A stretch of DNA of 24,780 nucleotides from a bacterium (lineage in GTDB: Bacteria > ARS69), in assembly GCA_025774865.1 (NCBI GenBank), contig JALGZO010000074.1:1-24780 (forward strand), read 5' to 3'. The notes beneath the pieces are model-generated. The model was not told the DNA's origin. It made no database searches and was given only the letters and a program-made list of their open reading frames with translations. Of this stretch, positions 14,614 through 21,787 are shown piece by piece (within the stretch, counting starts at the first letter, position 1; each line of letters opens with the position of its first letter). The position numbers were made by a program, and so were the translations under genes.

Positions 14614-15690
14614 ATGACGGTCGATGTGAGGGCGAACACCTTGATCGAGACGATACGTGATCGGCTCGGGCCGGACGCTTCGCTCCTGGAACACACTTGT
14701 CAGACGATTCCGAAGGAGCGCTTGAGTCTTCCGGGCCCCGACTTCGTCGATCGGGTTCTGACCGACTCGGACCGCCCCATCGCCGTCAATCGTGCCTACC
14801 AACAGCTGCTGAATCATGGTCGCCTCGCCGGCACCGGCTACGTTTCTTTGCTGCCCGTGGATCAGGGCATCGAACATACGGCCGGCGCCTCCTTCGCGCC
14901 GAACCCGGCCTATTTCGATCCTGAGAACATCGTGAAGCTCGCGATCGAAGGCGGCTGCAACGGCGTCGCGACGACACTCGGCGTGCTCGGTATGGTCGCA
15001 CGCAAGTATGCGCATCGAATCCCGTTCATCCTCAAATTCAATCACAACGAGCTGCTCACCTATCCGAACAAGTACGACCAGACGCTGTTCGCGAACGTGC
15101 GCCAGGCGTTCGAGATGGGATGCGTGGGTGTCGGCGCCACGATTTACTGGGGCTCGGAGGAGTCGTCTCGTCAGCTGCAGGAAGTGTCGGATGCGTTCCA
15201 CCTGGCCCACGAGCTCGGGATGGTCTGCGTTCTGTGGTGCTATCTGAGGAACCCGGCCTTCAAGAAGAACGGTACCGACTATCACGCGGCCGCCGACCTC
15301 ACGGGTCAGGCGAATCACCTCGGCGCCACTCTCCAAGCGGACATCGTGAAGCAGAAGCTGCCTACGAACAACGGCGGCTTCCGGGCGATCGGGTTCGGCA
15401 AGACACACGACAAGGTCTACTCGGAGCTGACCACCGATCACCCGATCGACCTCTGCCGCTACCAGGTCGCGAACAACTACATGGGACGCGTCGGTTTGAT
15501 CAACTCCGGAGGCGCGTCCGGCGAGAACGACCTGCACCAGGCGGTGTGCACCGCGGTCATCAACAAGCGCGCCGGCGGCATGGGACTCATCTCGGGTCGA
15601 AAGGCGTTCCAGAAGCCCATGAGTGATGGCGTCGAGCTGCTGAACGCCATCCAGGACGTCTATCGCTGCTCGGACGTGACGGTGGCGTAG
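14614..15690 (+). CDS. fbaB: Class I fructose-bisphosphate aldolase, DhnA/FbaB type
   Basis: This enzyme cleaves or forms fructose-1,6-bisphosphate from glyceraldehyde-3-phosphate and dihydroxyacetone phosphate in glycolysis and gluconeogenesis, in the cytoplasm. The 358 residues fit the FbaB length (about 350). Landmarks are [16 protein letters not shown] (80-94), [26 protein letters not shown] (140-152), [11 protein letters not shown] and [14 protein letters not shown], in which Lys246 or Lys248 is the expected Schiff-base position. The start has a good AAGGAG (14602-14607) six bases upstream. The gene follows the candidate structured RNA and converges on the FG-GAP protein gene, with a bidirectional-looking terminator between. 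Metal-dependent class II aldolase is excluded by the overall DhnA pattern. Confidence 0.96.
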   Translation: MTVDVRANTLIETIRDRLGPDASLLEHTCQTIPKERLSLPGPDFVDRVLTDSDRPIAVNRAYQQLLNHGRLAGTGYVSLLPVDQGIEHTAGASFAPNPAYFDPENIVKLAIEGGCNGVATTLGVLGMVARKYAHRIPFILKFNHNELLTYPNKYDQTLFANVRQAFEMGCVGVGATIYWGSEESSRQLQEVSDAFHLAHELGMVCVLWCYLRNPAFKKNGTDYHAAADLTGQANHLGATLQADIVKQKLPTNNGGFRAIGFGKTHDKVYSELTTDHPIDLCRYQVANNYMGRVGLINSGGASGENDLHQAVCTAVINKRAGGMGLISGRKAFQKPMSDGVELLNAIQDVYRCSDVTVA

Positions 15691-15716
15691 GTCGCAGCCT
15701 GCAATGCGAAATCGAG

Positions 15717-15744
15717 GGGCTCCGGTCGGGAACGACCGGGGCCC
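15717..15744. terminator. Hairpin terminator between convergent genes
   Basis: GGGCTCCGGTCG (15717-15728) pairs with CGACCGGGGCCC (15733-15744) around a GGAA loop, twelve pairs including one G-U. TTCTT follows on the plus side. It can serve the aldolase gene and, read in reverse, the opposing secreted-protein gene. Confidence 0.7.
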
Positions 15745-15747
15745 TTC

Positions 15748-17787
15748 TTACCGCAGGATCGTCACCTTTTTCGACGAGACGAACTCGTCGGCCTCCACCC
15801 GCAGGAAGTAAACGCCGTTCGGCAGTCGACGTCCCCGCGCGTCGCGGCCGTCCCACTCCACGCTCACGTCGCCCTGGTGAACGTCGCGGCGATCGATCGC
15901 GGCGACGCGCCGACCGCCGGCGTCGAAGACGTCGAGGCGCCACGATTGCGGGCGAGGCACACGAAACTCGATCCTGACTTGGGAGGCGGCCACCGGGTTC
16001 GGCCGAGTCCGGATCTCGGGAATGGCGAGGGCCCCGTCGGATTTCGTGCGGGTAAGCGTCGCGGACGGCGAGTACCCGACAACCCGTGACTCCGACAGAA
16101 GGGCGAATCGGTAAGTGTAGCTCTTGCCCACTTCCGCGGATCCGTCAACGAACTCGGCCCGCCCGCCCCGGATCGGAAGTTCGCCGGAGATCTTCGTCCA
16201 GTGGATTTGAGGATCCTGGGATCGCGCCTTCATCGCCTGCTCCGGCGTGAGCAGCCCTTCCCGGTACGCCTCCGCCACTTCGCGACGAAACCGCTGAGCC
16301 GCTGCGGCCCCGTTCGGCTCACCCTCGTGCCGTTCGACGAAACACGCGTCGTACGCGAGCGCCCCGTGAAGCCGGACGAGGAGCCCGGCCGGCCCCGGGA
16401 CTCCCTCGACGAACACCGGCAAGTCCGCCGACGTCGCGTCCTCACCGCCCTCGAGAAGGTACGCACGACCTCCGGGCGGACCCGACAGCATCTGTGATCC
16501 GGCCATCACGTCGGGGCGGGAGTTCCCGGTGAGGTCGGACACGCCCTTGACGTAGTAGAGCCGATTGCCGGTGTTGTACTTCCACACTTCGGTCCCGGTC
16601 ACGCCGTCGAGCAGGTACACGAACTGGTCGAACGATCCCGCGACGACGTCGTTGATGCCGTCCGCGGTCAGGTCGGCGACGCGCGACACCGTCCATACAT
16701 CGCCGCCCGTCGGAAAGCTCCAGATCTGGGTGCCATCGGCGCCGGAGATCACGAACGCTCGGTCGTCCCACGTGCCGATGGCGGCGTCCTGTGCCCCGTC
16801 GTCGTTCACGTCGTCGAGCACCGCGATCTGCTGCACGTACGCGAACCCCGGAAAGACCGATTCCCAGAGTGTGTCGCCCGTGACACCGTTGAACGCGAGC
16901 ACGCTGGAGTCCCAGGTGCCCGCGAGCACGTCGTTGACGGAGTCCCCGGAGATGTCTTCGATCCGGGCGGCCGCGAGGCAGCTGCCCGCGAGCGGGTGAT
17001 CCCACACCACCGGGTTGGCCGTGCTGCCGCCGCGCAGGCACCAGACGTGGTCCGCGTTGTCGCCGACGCCGATGACCACGTCGCCCTTTCCATCGCTCGT
17101 GACGTCTTCCAGCGCCGCCGACGCGAAGACGGCGTCGACGAGATTCAGGCTCCAGAGCAAGGTGCCGTCCTGGCCGCTCATGTGGTAAACGCGGTTGTTG
17201 TCGGAGCCGCATCCGAACACGACGTCGGGAAACGAGTCGCCGTTCGTGTCCGGGATCCAGGAGATGGTGTAGACCCAGCCGGACTCCGGAGGAATCGGCG
17301 GCGAGTCGGAATAGGTATCGAAATCCCAGTGGACGGCGCCGTTCGTCCCGTCGATCACGTACGCGGTGCGCCCACCCCAGGCCGTACCCAGGAGCACATC
17401 TTCGGTGCCGTCCCCGGTCAGGTCGGGGGTGACCTGCATGCACTCGTCGCCCCAGCCTCCGCTGTGGCTCGGTCCTCCGGGCGGCCGGGTGGACCAGATC
17501 GTCGTGGCGAGAGGACCGGGTGATCCGCCGCTCAGGCAGTAGAGGTGGTCGCCGGTGCCGCCCGCGTCGTACGACTCGAGGACGATGTCCGGGACGTCGT
17601 CGGAGTCCTGATCCTCGATCTCGTCGATGGTATTCACGTCCTCGATGCCCTGAAAGAACCAAACGAGGTCGCCACCGCCCGCAAATACGCGGGCGGGAAG
17701 AAACCCTAGCGCGAGCAGCGGCAGAGCGAGGCGAGCCCATCGGCGGCCTCCGCGTCGCCGGCGATTCTCGTGGGCGGAGCGCGACAT
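15748..17787 (-). CDS. Secreted FG-GAP/PQQ-like propeller protein with FlgD-like sorting domain
   Basis: This is a 679-residue protein with an Arg-rich n-region, hydrophobic core and AFA-type cleavage near residue 36 (ALPLLALGFLPARVFA). Residues about 38-470 are repeated propeller blades. Each has a calcium-loop-like D-x-T/N-x-D-G/S-x-x-D-V-V/L motif (for example DLTGDGTEDVLLG and DTNGDSFPDVVFG) and PQQ-like G-x-x-x-W strands, as in FG-GAP/VCBS proteins. Residues about 470-585 look like a fibronectin-III-like spacer. Residues about 590-679 form the sorting domain (RTRPNPVAASQVRIEF, then VFDAGGRRVAAI, then NGVYFLRVEA and a final KKVTILR). GGGGG precedes the ATG at about eight bases. The inferred location is the cell surface or medium. 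No enzymatic residues are evident, so adhesion or binding is only a guess. Confidence 0.85.
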   Translation of the reverse strand: MSRSAHENRRRRGGRRWARLALPLLALGFLPARVFAGGGDLVWFFQGIEDVNTIDEIEDQDSDDVPDIVLESYDAGGTGDHLYCLSGGSPGPLATTIWSTRPPGGPSHSGGWGDECMQVTPDLTGDGTEDVLLGTAWGGRTAYVIDGTNGAVHWDFDTYSDSPPIPPESGWVYTISWIPDTNGDSFPDVVFGCGSDNNRVYHMSGQDGTLLWSLNLVDAVFASAALEDVTSDGKGDVVIGVGDNADHVWCLRGGSTANPVVWDHPLAGSCLAAARIEDISGDSVNDVLAGTWDSSVLAFNGVTGDTLWESVFPGFAYVQQIAVLDDVNDDGAQDAAIGTWDDRAFVISGADGTQIWSFPTGGDVWTVSRVADLTADGINDVVAGSFDQFVYLLDGVTGTEVWKYNTGNRLYYVKGVSDLTGNSRPDVMAGSQMLSGPPGGRAYLLEGGEDATSADLPVFVEGVPGPAGLLVRLHGALAYDACFVERHEGEPNGAAAAQRFRREVAEAYREGLLTPEQAMKARSQDPQIHWTKISGELPIRGGRAEFVDGSAEVGKSYTYRFALLSESRVVGYSPSATLTRTKSDGALAIPEIRTRPNPVAASQVRIEFRVPRPQSWRLDVFDAGGRRVAAIDRRDVHQGDVSVEWDGRDARGRRLPNGVYFLRVEADEFVSSKKVTILR

Positions 17788-17788
17788 G

Positions 17789-17828
17789 GAACGAACCCCC
17801 TGGCAAAAGTGGCGGCGTCGGTTCGTTC
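17789..17828 (-). promoter_or_regulatory. 9-bp inverted repeat abutting the start of the FG-GAP protein gene
   Basis: GAACGAACC (17789-17797) is the exact reverse complement of GGTTCGTTC (17820-17828). In the minus-strand mRNA this would form a stem ending one base before the ATG at 17787. Part of the G-rich ribosome-binding site (complement of 17796-17801) falls in the stem and loop. A translation-control hairpin or a regulator site is possible. Confidence 0.4.
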
Positions 17829-17836
17829 GAAGAATT

Positions 17837-17854
17837 TACCACGAAGAAGTGGTA
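17837..17854. promoter_or_regulatory. 18-bp palindrome TACCAC-N6-GTGGTA, possible operator
   Basis: TACCAC (17837-17842) and GTGGTA (17849-17854) are exact inverted repeats separated by GAAGAA. It lies in the 109-base divergent gap between the FG-GAP protein gene and the small-protein/decarboxylase pair. The two-half-site layout suits a dimeric regulator. The regulator is unknown. Confidence 0.45.
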
Positions 17855-17896
17855 GGATTCTCGGGTTCCCTGGAGAGTGGCTTCACGGAGGAAGTC

Positions 17897-18115
17897 ATGA
17901 AGGTTACGAAGACGAGAGTGTTCGACGCGGTTCGCGGGGGCGCCCGGCCGATCCCGGCCGGCGACGAACTCGGGCTGTTGCCGATCACGGACGAGGACGA
18001 CGACGGGACTGACCTTCATCGCCTGGCGAGGGGCGAAATCGCTCCCTTCCAGAGAACCCATGTGGCGAAGTCGCGCGTCACCGCCCCGGCGGAATCGCCG
18101 AGTGCGGGGGATTGA
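17897..18115 (+). CDS. Small hypothetical protein (72 residues) overlapping the decarboxylase gene
   Basis: The ATG at 17897 has a strong GGAGGA (17887-17892) four bases upstream, which is the best evidence that it is real; the in-frame ATG at 17786 has none. The protein starts MKVTKTRVFDAVRGGARPIP, has an acidic TDEDDDGTD patch in the middle and a basic/polar tail, and shows no signal peptide or TM segment. I recognise no family. Its TGA (18113-18115) overlaps the TTG of the next gene (18112), so translation of the decarboxylase is probably coupled to it. Its role could be regulatory, or a partner or substrate of the enzyme. None of these is shown by the sequence. Confidence 0.6.
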   Translation: MKVTKTRVFDAVRGGARPIPAGDELGLLPITDEDDDGTDLHRLARGEIAPFQRTHVAKSRVTAPAESPSAGD

Positions 18116-19515
18116 AGCGCCGGCCGTCGCTCGATCCTGATCTCGAGGAGATGCGGCGCCTCGGTCACGCCGCAATCGATCGCATCGTCGAGCACCTGGC
18201 GTCGCTGGGCGAGCAGCGCGTTGCGCGGCGCGGTACGGCGTCGGAGTTTGCCGCGCTCGTGGACGAGCCCCTGCCCGAAGAGGGCTTCGGTGAGGAAGAC
18301 TCGCTCCGGTTCTTCTTCGAGCGGGTCGTTCCGAGCATGACGCGGGTGAACCATCCGCGGTTTCACGCCTACATTCCGTGTCCGTCGAGCTTTGCCGGTG
18401 CGCTCGGTGAGATCCTGGCGGCGGGGACGAATCCGTTCGTCGGGAGCTGGCTCGGGGGCGCGACGGTCTCGTCGCTCGAGCTGACCGTGCTGCGCTGGAT
18501 CGCGGAGACGGTCGGATACCCGTCCGACGGCGCCGGCATCCTCACGAGTGGCGGATCGATTGCGAACCTCGTGGCGTTGGCGGCGGCGCGAGCGAAGTTC
18601 GGTCGGGAAACGCTGGATAGCGGGCGGATGTATGTTTCCGAAGAGGGACACGCGTCGATGAACCGAGCGGCGACGCTGCTCGGGTACGCCCCGGACGCAG
18701 TGCGTCGCGTACCCGTCGACGATCGGCTTCGGATGAAGCCAGATCACCTCCGACGCTGGATCCACGAAGATCGGGCCGCGGGGTTACGGCCGTTCTTCGT
18801 GTGTGTCAACGCCGGCACGACGAACACCGGCGCGATCGACCCACTGGAAGAGACGGCGGATCTCTGCGCGGAACTCGAGCTCTGGCTTCACGTCGATGCC
18901 GCCTACGGCGGGTTCGCCGCGCTCACGGAGGAGGGGCGCGCCCTCCTCGCGGGGATGGATCGGGCGCACTCCTTGACGGTCGACCCGCACAAGTGGCTGT
19001 ACGTGCCGATGGGCGTGGGGTGCGTGCTGCTCAGGGACGCAGAGGCCCTGGAGACGGCGTTCTCGGAGCATTCCGACTACCTGCAAGATCTTCCCCCGGA
19101 CGAGGTGAACTTCCTGGATCGTGGTCCCGAGTTGTCGCGTCCGGGTCGTGTGCTGTCGGTATGGATGCTGCTGCGTTCGTTGGGACGTCGAGAGCTCGCG
19201 CGCCACGTGGAGAAGGACTTCCGGCTGGCGCGGCTCGCGGCCGATTTGATTCGCGCCGACGATCGGTTCGAGCTCGTCGACGAACCCCAGATGACGGTCG
19301 TCGCGTTCCGCCACCGTGCCCAGGCGGGTGAGACCGAGGAACACCGGGCCGCCCGCGACTTGGAGCTCATGGAGAAGACCCTGGCCGACGGTGGGTTGAT
19401 GATGTCGACCACGTTGACCGGCGGACGGACGGCGTTGCGTTTTGTCGTCATGAATCACCGAACCACGGAGGACGACGTGCGGCGTTCCGTGGCGAGCATC
19501 CGAGAGCTCAGCTAG
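18112..19515 (+). CDS. PLP-dependent decarboxylase, group II (aromatic-L-amino-acid decarboxylase-like)
   Basis: The enzyme removes the alpha-carboxyl of an amino acid (aromatic L-amino acids, glutamate or similar) with pyridoxal phosphate in the cytosol. The 467 residues fit the family. It has HPRFHAYIPCPSS (substrate-side loop), SSLELTVLRW, ILTSGGSIANLVAL (phosphate-binding region), HVDAAYGG with Asp262 (pairs with the PLP nitrogen) and VDPHKWLYVPMG with the Schiff-base Lys294. The substrate cannot be told from sequence alone. The TTG at 18112 overlaps the TGA of the 72-residue upstream gene; an ATG at 18151 is an alternative but would remove 13 N-terminal residues (LDPDLEEM region) that look family-like. 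It is likely co-transcribed with that small gene from the divergent gap. Confidence 0.93.
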   Translation: MKRRPSLDPDLEEMRRLGHAAIDRIVEHLASLGEQRVARRGTASEFAALVDEPLPEEGFGEEDSLRFFFERVVPSMTRVNHPRFHAYIPCPSSFAGALGEILAAGTNPFVGSWLGGATVSSLELTVLRWIAETVGYPSDGAGILTSGGSIANLVALAAARAKFGRETLDSGRMYVSEEGHASMNRAATLLGYAPDAVRRVPVDDRLRMKPDHLRRWIHEDRAAGLRPFFVCVNAGTTNTGAIDPLEETADLCAELELWLHVDAAYGGFAALTEEGRALLAGMDRAHSLTVDPHKWLYVPMGVGCVLLRDAEALETAFSEHSDYLQDLPPDEVNFLDRGPELSRPGRVLSVWMLLRSLGRRELARHVEKDFRLARLAADLIRADDRFELVDEPQMTVVAFRHRAQAGETEEHRAARDLELMEKTLADGGLMMSTTLTGGRTALRFVVMNHRTTEDDVRRSVASIRELS

Positions 19516-19594
19516 CCTTCTTTCGGTCTTCTCAGCGATCCCGCGATGAAGCGCGTCCTCTACGGGCCTCGACGGCGGGATATGTCCAGACATA

Positions 19595-19624
19595 TTGTTA
19601 CAAGCCGGACGCATCTGGTATAAT
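19595..19624 (+). promoter_or_regulatory. Strong sigma70-type promoter with extended -10
   Basis: TTGTTA (19595-19600, four of six to TTGACA) is followed after 18 bases by a perfect TATAAT (19619-19624), which is preceded by TGG (TGn extended -10). The surrounding 80 bases are notably AT-rich. It is placed to drive the membrane-protein gene beginning at 19696, with transcription starting near 19631. Confidence 0.7.
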
Positions 19625-19695
19625 GTCATCGCGATAGCATTTGCTACTTGTGAATTTCTTTGTCGTAGATGTCCGATTTTGGAGGAGAGCGGCAG

Positions 19696-20541
19696 GTGGT
19701 GGGAATCCGACGACGAATCGCCGACTCGGCGGCCCAGTGGGGCCTCTCGCCCCGCGCGGTCCCGTGGGTGTTCTGGACGCCGCTCGTAGGGGCGGCTGTG
19801 ATCGCGGCCCTCCGGCTGAACAAGGACGTTTACCGATTCTTGCTGATCGAGGACGGGCCGGTCGAATGGGCGCAGTTCCTCTGCTTCGCAATCGCTTGCA
19901 TCTTTTCCGTGGGGATTGCCTCTCGCCGATTCAAGGCCGGCCACCGGGGCCAGGGGCTCACGTTCTTGGCGTTGGCCGCGGTGACCTTCCTTCTGGCGGG
20001 CGAGGAAATCGCTTGGGGTCAGCGCATCCTCGGTCTCGAAACCCCGGAAGCCCTGCGAAAGATCAACGAGCAGGAGGAGATCACGCTTCACAACGTGGGT
20101 GACGTCCTGGATGTCCTGAACGTCGTCATGTTGGCGATCGGCCTGGTCGGCTTCCTGGCCTGCCTGTACGGCGAGCGGCTGAGGCTCGGACGCTTCTGGG
20201 ATCGAGCGGACCACCTCTTCGTCCCCCCGGTTTTCCTCGCGCCGAGCTTTCTCGTGCTGTTCCTCTACAAGCTCTTCCGGGCGACCATCTGGACGAAATC
20301 CGGCTTCACGATCACCAAGTACGGTGAGTGGGCCGAGCTGTGTCTGGCGTTCGCGCTCGGTCTCTTCGTCTGGCTGAACTACCGGCGGCTCGCCACGGCG
20401 CACTCTACGGTGGGCGAGAGTGTGGCGAACGCCCCGACCGAAGCGGAGCCGGCCACGGGGCCAATCCGGCGGATCATACTTCGGCGTTCGCGCCCGATCG
20501 AAGCGCCCGCGGAGACCTCTCAGTCCTCGCCGCCCCGGTAA
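19696..20541 (+). CDS. Uncharacterised polytopic membrane protein with GEEIAWGQRI motif
   Basis: This is 281 residues from a GTG at 19696, chosen because GGAGGAG (19681-19687) sits eight bases upstream; an ATG at 19669 is in frame but lacks such a site. About six TM segments are visible (roughly residues 22-40, 56-73, 88-102, 141-159, 176-194 and 212-228), then a charged C-terminal tail. The signature EDGPVEWAQ, GEEIAWGQRILGLETPE (102-118) and QEEITLHN (126-133) recurs in a group of predicted membrane proteins that I know only as uncharacterised. The conserved Glu pair and His in or near the membrane could be catalytic or ion-binding, which is conjecture. It is expressed from the extended -10 promoter just upstream and seems monocistronic. 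Confidence 0.8.
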   Translation: MVGIRRRIADSAAQWGLSPRAVPWVFWTPLVGAAVIAALRLNKDVYRFLLIEDGPVEWAQFLCFAIACIFSVGIASRRFKAGHRGQGLTFLALAAVTFLLAGEEIAWGQRILGLETPEALRKINEQEEITLHNVGDVLDVLNVVMLAIGLVGFLACLYGERLRLGRFWDRADHLFVPPVFLAPSFLVLFLYKLFRATIWTKSGFTITKYGEWAELCLAFALGLFVWLNYRRLATAHSTVGESVANAPTEAEPATGPIRRIILRRSRPIEAPAETSQSSPPR

Positions 20542-20647
20542 GCGCCCCGGTCCCCGCGAGACGTCACGTCCCGCCGCACGGTCGATGACACTCACGGTGG
20601 CGAGAATCGGAGATCTTGGGCTATAAGATCGGGAGGAGATCCCGCTC

Positions 20648-21328
20648 ATGGCCCACCCGCTTCTGTCGCCGTTCGCGTCGCAGCCGCCCCGGCTCCGAGA
20701 CACGCGGCATGTCTTGCTTCCTTTTCTGCTCGCCGCGTGCTCGACGACGCCTTCCACGCGCGATGTCCGAGTCACGATCGTCGACGAAGTGGGCGACCCT
20801 CTTCCCGGCGCCGTGTTCTACGCCGAGGCCTACGACGAGTCCGGCGCCTTCGCTTTCCTGACCGCCCGGGCCGGCGAAGCGGGAGTGCTACCCGACCAGG
20901 CGCGCGAGCCGCTCAAGATCGCCTGGCGCCCAGACGCCCGCCTCGCTCTGGCGGCCTTCCATCCTGGCTACCGGCCGGTGGTCCTGCGAGATCCCTCGCG
21001 GCGGATCCAGAGCGATGGCGCGCTCATCACCCTGACTCGCGGTGGCCCCGAGCCGCTCGTCGTCCGGTTGTCCTTTCCCTTCGAGGAGCAGCCCGATCTC
21101 GCGGAACGTCTGGGCGCGCCGGAGTACGGTGAGCTCCGAGCCGCCTTCCGACGCGCTTATGCGGCTCTCCGAACCGATGCCGGCGGAACTCCGCCGAAGG
21201 CCCTCGAGCGCAAAACTTCCACACTAGACGCAATCGAACGCAGAAATCCTCTCCAGGCACTGGACGAAGCGGCCGAAGATGAGGAGAGTGGCTCGCTTCA
21301 ACCCCCGTCGGAGAATCACCAGGAATGA
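20648..21328 (+). CDS. Predicted lipoprotein of unknown function
   Basis: This is a 226-residue protein with GGGAGGAG (20630-20637) ten bases before the ATG. A long n-region (to about residue 21) leads to VLLPFLLAAC, a good lipobox with Cys31. After the lipidated Cys there is DVRVTIVDEVGDPLPGAVFYA, the pattern of a carboxypeptidase-regulatory-like (transthyretin-type) beta-sandwich, and then PDARLALAAFHPGYRPVVL. The C-terminal third (from about residue 150) is helical, charged and Glu-rich. I recognise no named family. The stop overlaps the next gene as ATGA, indicating an operon with the small secreted protein. It is probably anchored to the outer or inner membrane on the periplasmic side. 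Confidence 0.75.
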   Translation: MAHPLLSPFASQPPRLRDTRHVLLPFLLAACSTTPSTRDVRVTIVDEVGDPLPGAVFYAEAYDESGAFAFLTARAGEAGVLPDQAREPLKIAWRPDARLALAAFHPGYRPVVLRDPSRRIQSDGALITLTRGGPEPLVVRLSFPFEEQPDLAERLGAPEYGELRAAFRRAYAALRTDAGGTPPKALERKTSTLDAIERRNPLQALDEAAEDEESGSLQPPSENHQE

Positions 21329-21657
21329 AGCTCGGAATCACCAAGATCTGGCTGCTCATTGCCTCTCTGGGGATCGTCGCCGGCCCGGCCACGGCCTCCG
21401 CATTCGACCATCCCGGGACCGGATCGGCCAGGCTTCTGGCCCCTCGTCTGGAGAAAGCGTCGGCGGTCGTGGACTCGCGGGGCGCCGCCGAGAGGCAGCG
21501 AGAGATTTTCCGCATTCTCTGTGGCGGCGCGATGAACCTCGACCTCGGTGTCTCCGATCACCTGTGGCGGGTGGCGGAGAGCCTCGCGGTGGCCGACTGG
21601 CAACCGCCGAAGGTCACGATTCGGGTCGTCGTGACGCAGCTCCCGGCGGCCGGCTGA
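21325..21657 (+). CDS. Small secreted hypothetical protein, coupled to the upstream lipoprotein
   Basis: This is 110 residues with a clear signal peptide (MKLGITKIWLLIASLGIVAG, cleavage near ATASA/F at about residue 26). The mature part of about 84 residues has a single Cys (in RILCGGAMNLDLG) and ends in a beta-rich PKVTIRVVVTQLPAAG. I recognise no family. The ATG overlaps the TGA of the lipoprotein gene (ATGA), so translation is coupled and the two products probably act together in the periplasm. No binding or catalytic motif can be assigned. Confidence 0.65.
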   Translation: MKLGITKIWLLIASLGIVAGPATASAFDHPGTGSARLLAPRLEKASAVVDSRGAAERQREIFRILCGGAMNLDLGVSDHLWRVAESLAVADWQPPKVTIRVVVTQLPAAG

Positions 21658-21752
21658 CCAAGCCGTCGCTCCACTCCGACCCCGACTTCTTTGTTCTCCC
21701 GGTGACGGCTGTCGTGTCGTCGCACCCGCTCGGTCCGCCGCAGGAGCGGAGA

Positions 21753-21777
21753 GCCCGGAACTCGCCGAGTCCCGGGC
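21753..21777. terminator. Palindromic hairpin between convergent genes, no T-run
   Basis: GCCCGG (21753-21758) pairs with CCGGGC (21772-21777), and after one mismatch ACTC (21760-21763) pairs with GAGT (21767-21770). It lies in the 130-base gap between the convergent small secreted-protein gene and the next minus-strand gene. Without a U-run, termination is uncertain. Confidence 0.35.
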
Positions 21778-21787
21778 CCCCGCAATC

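Noticed and set aside
17786-17896. Longer version of the small protein starting at 17786
   Set aside because: There is no ribosome-binding site at that ATG, and it would run through both inverted repeats and the start of the divergent gene.
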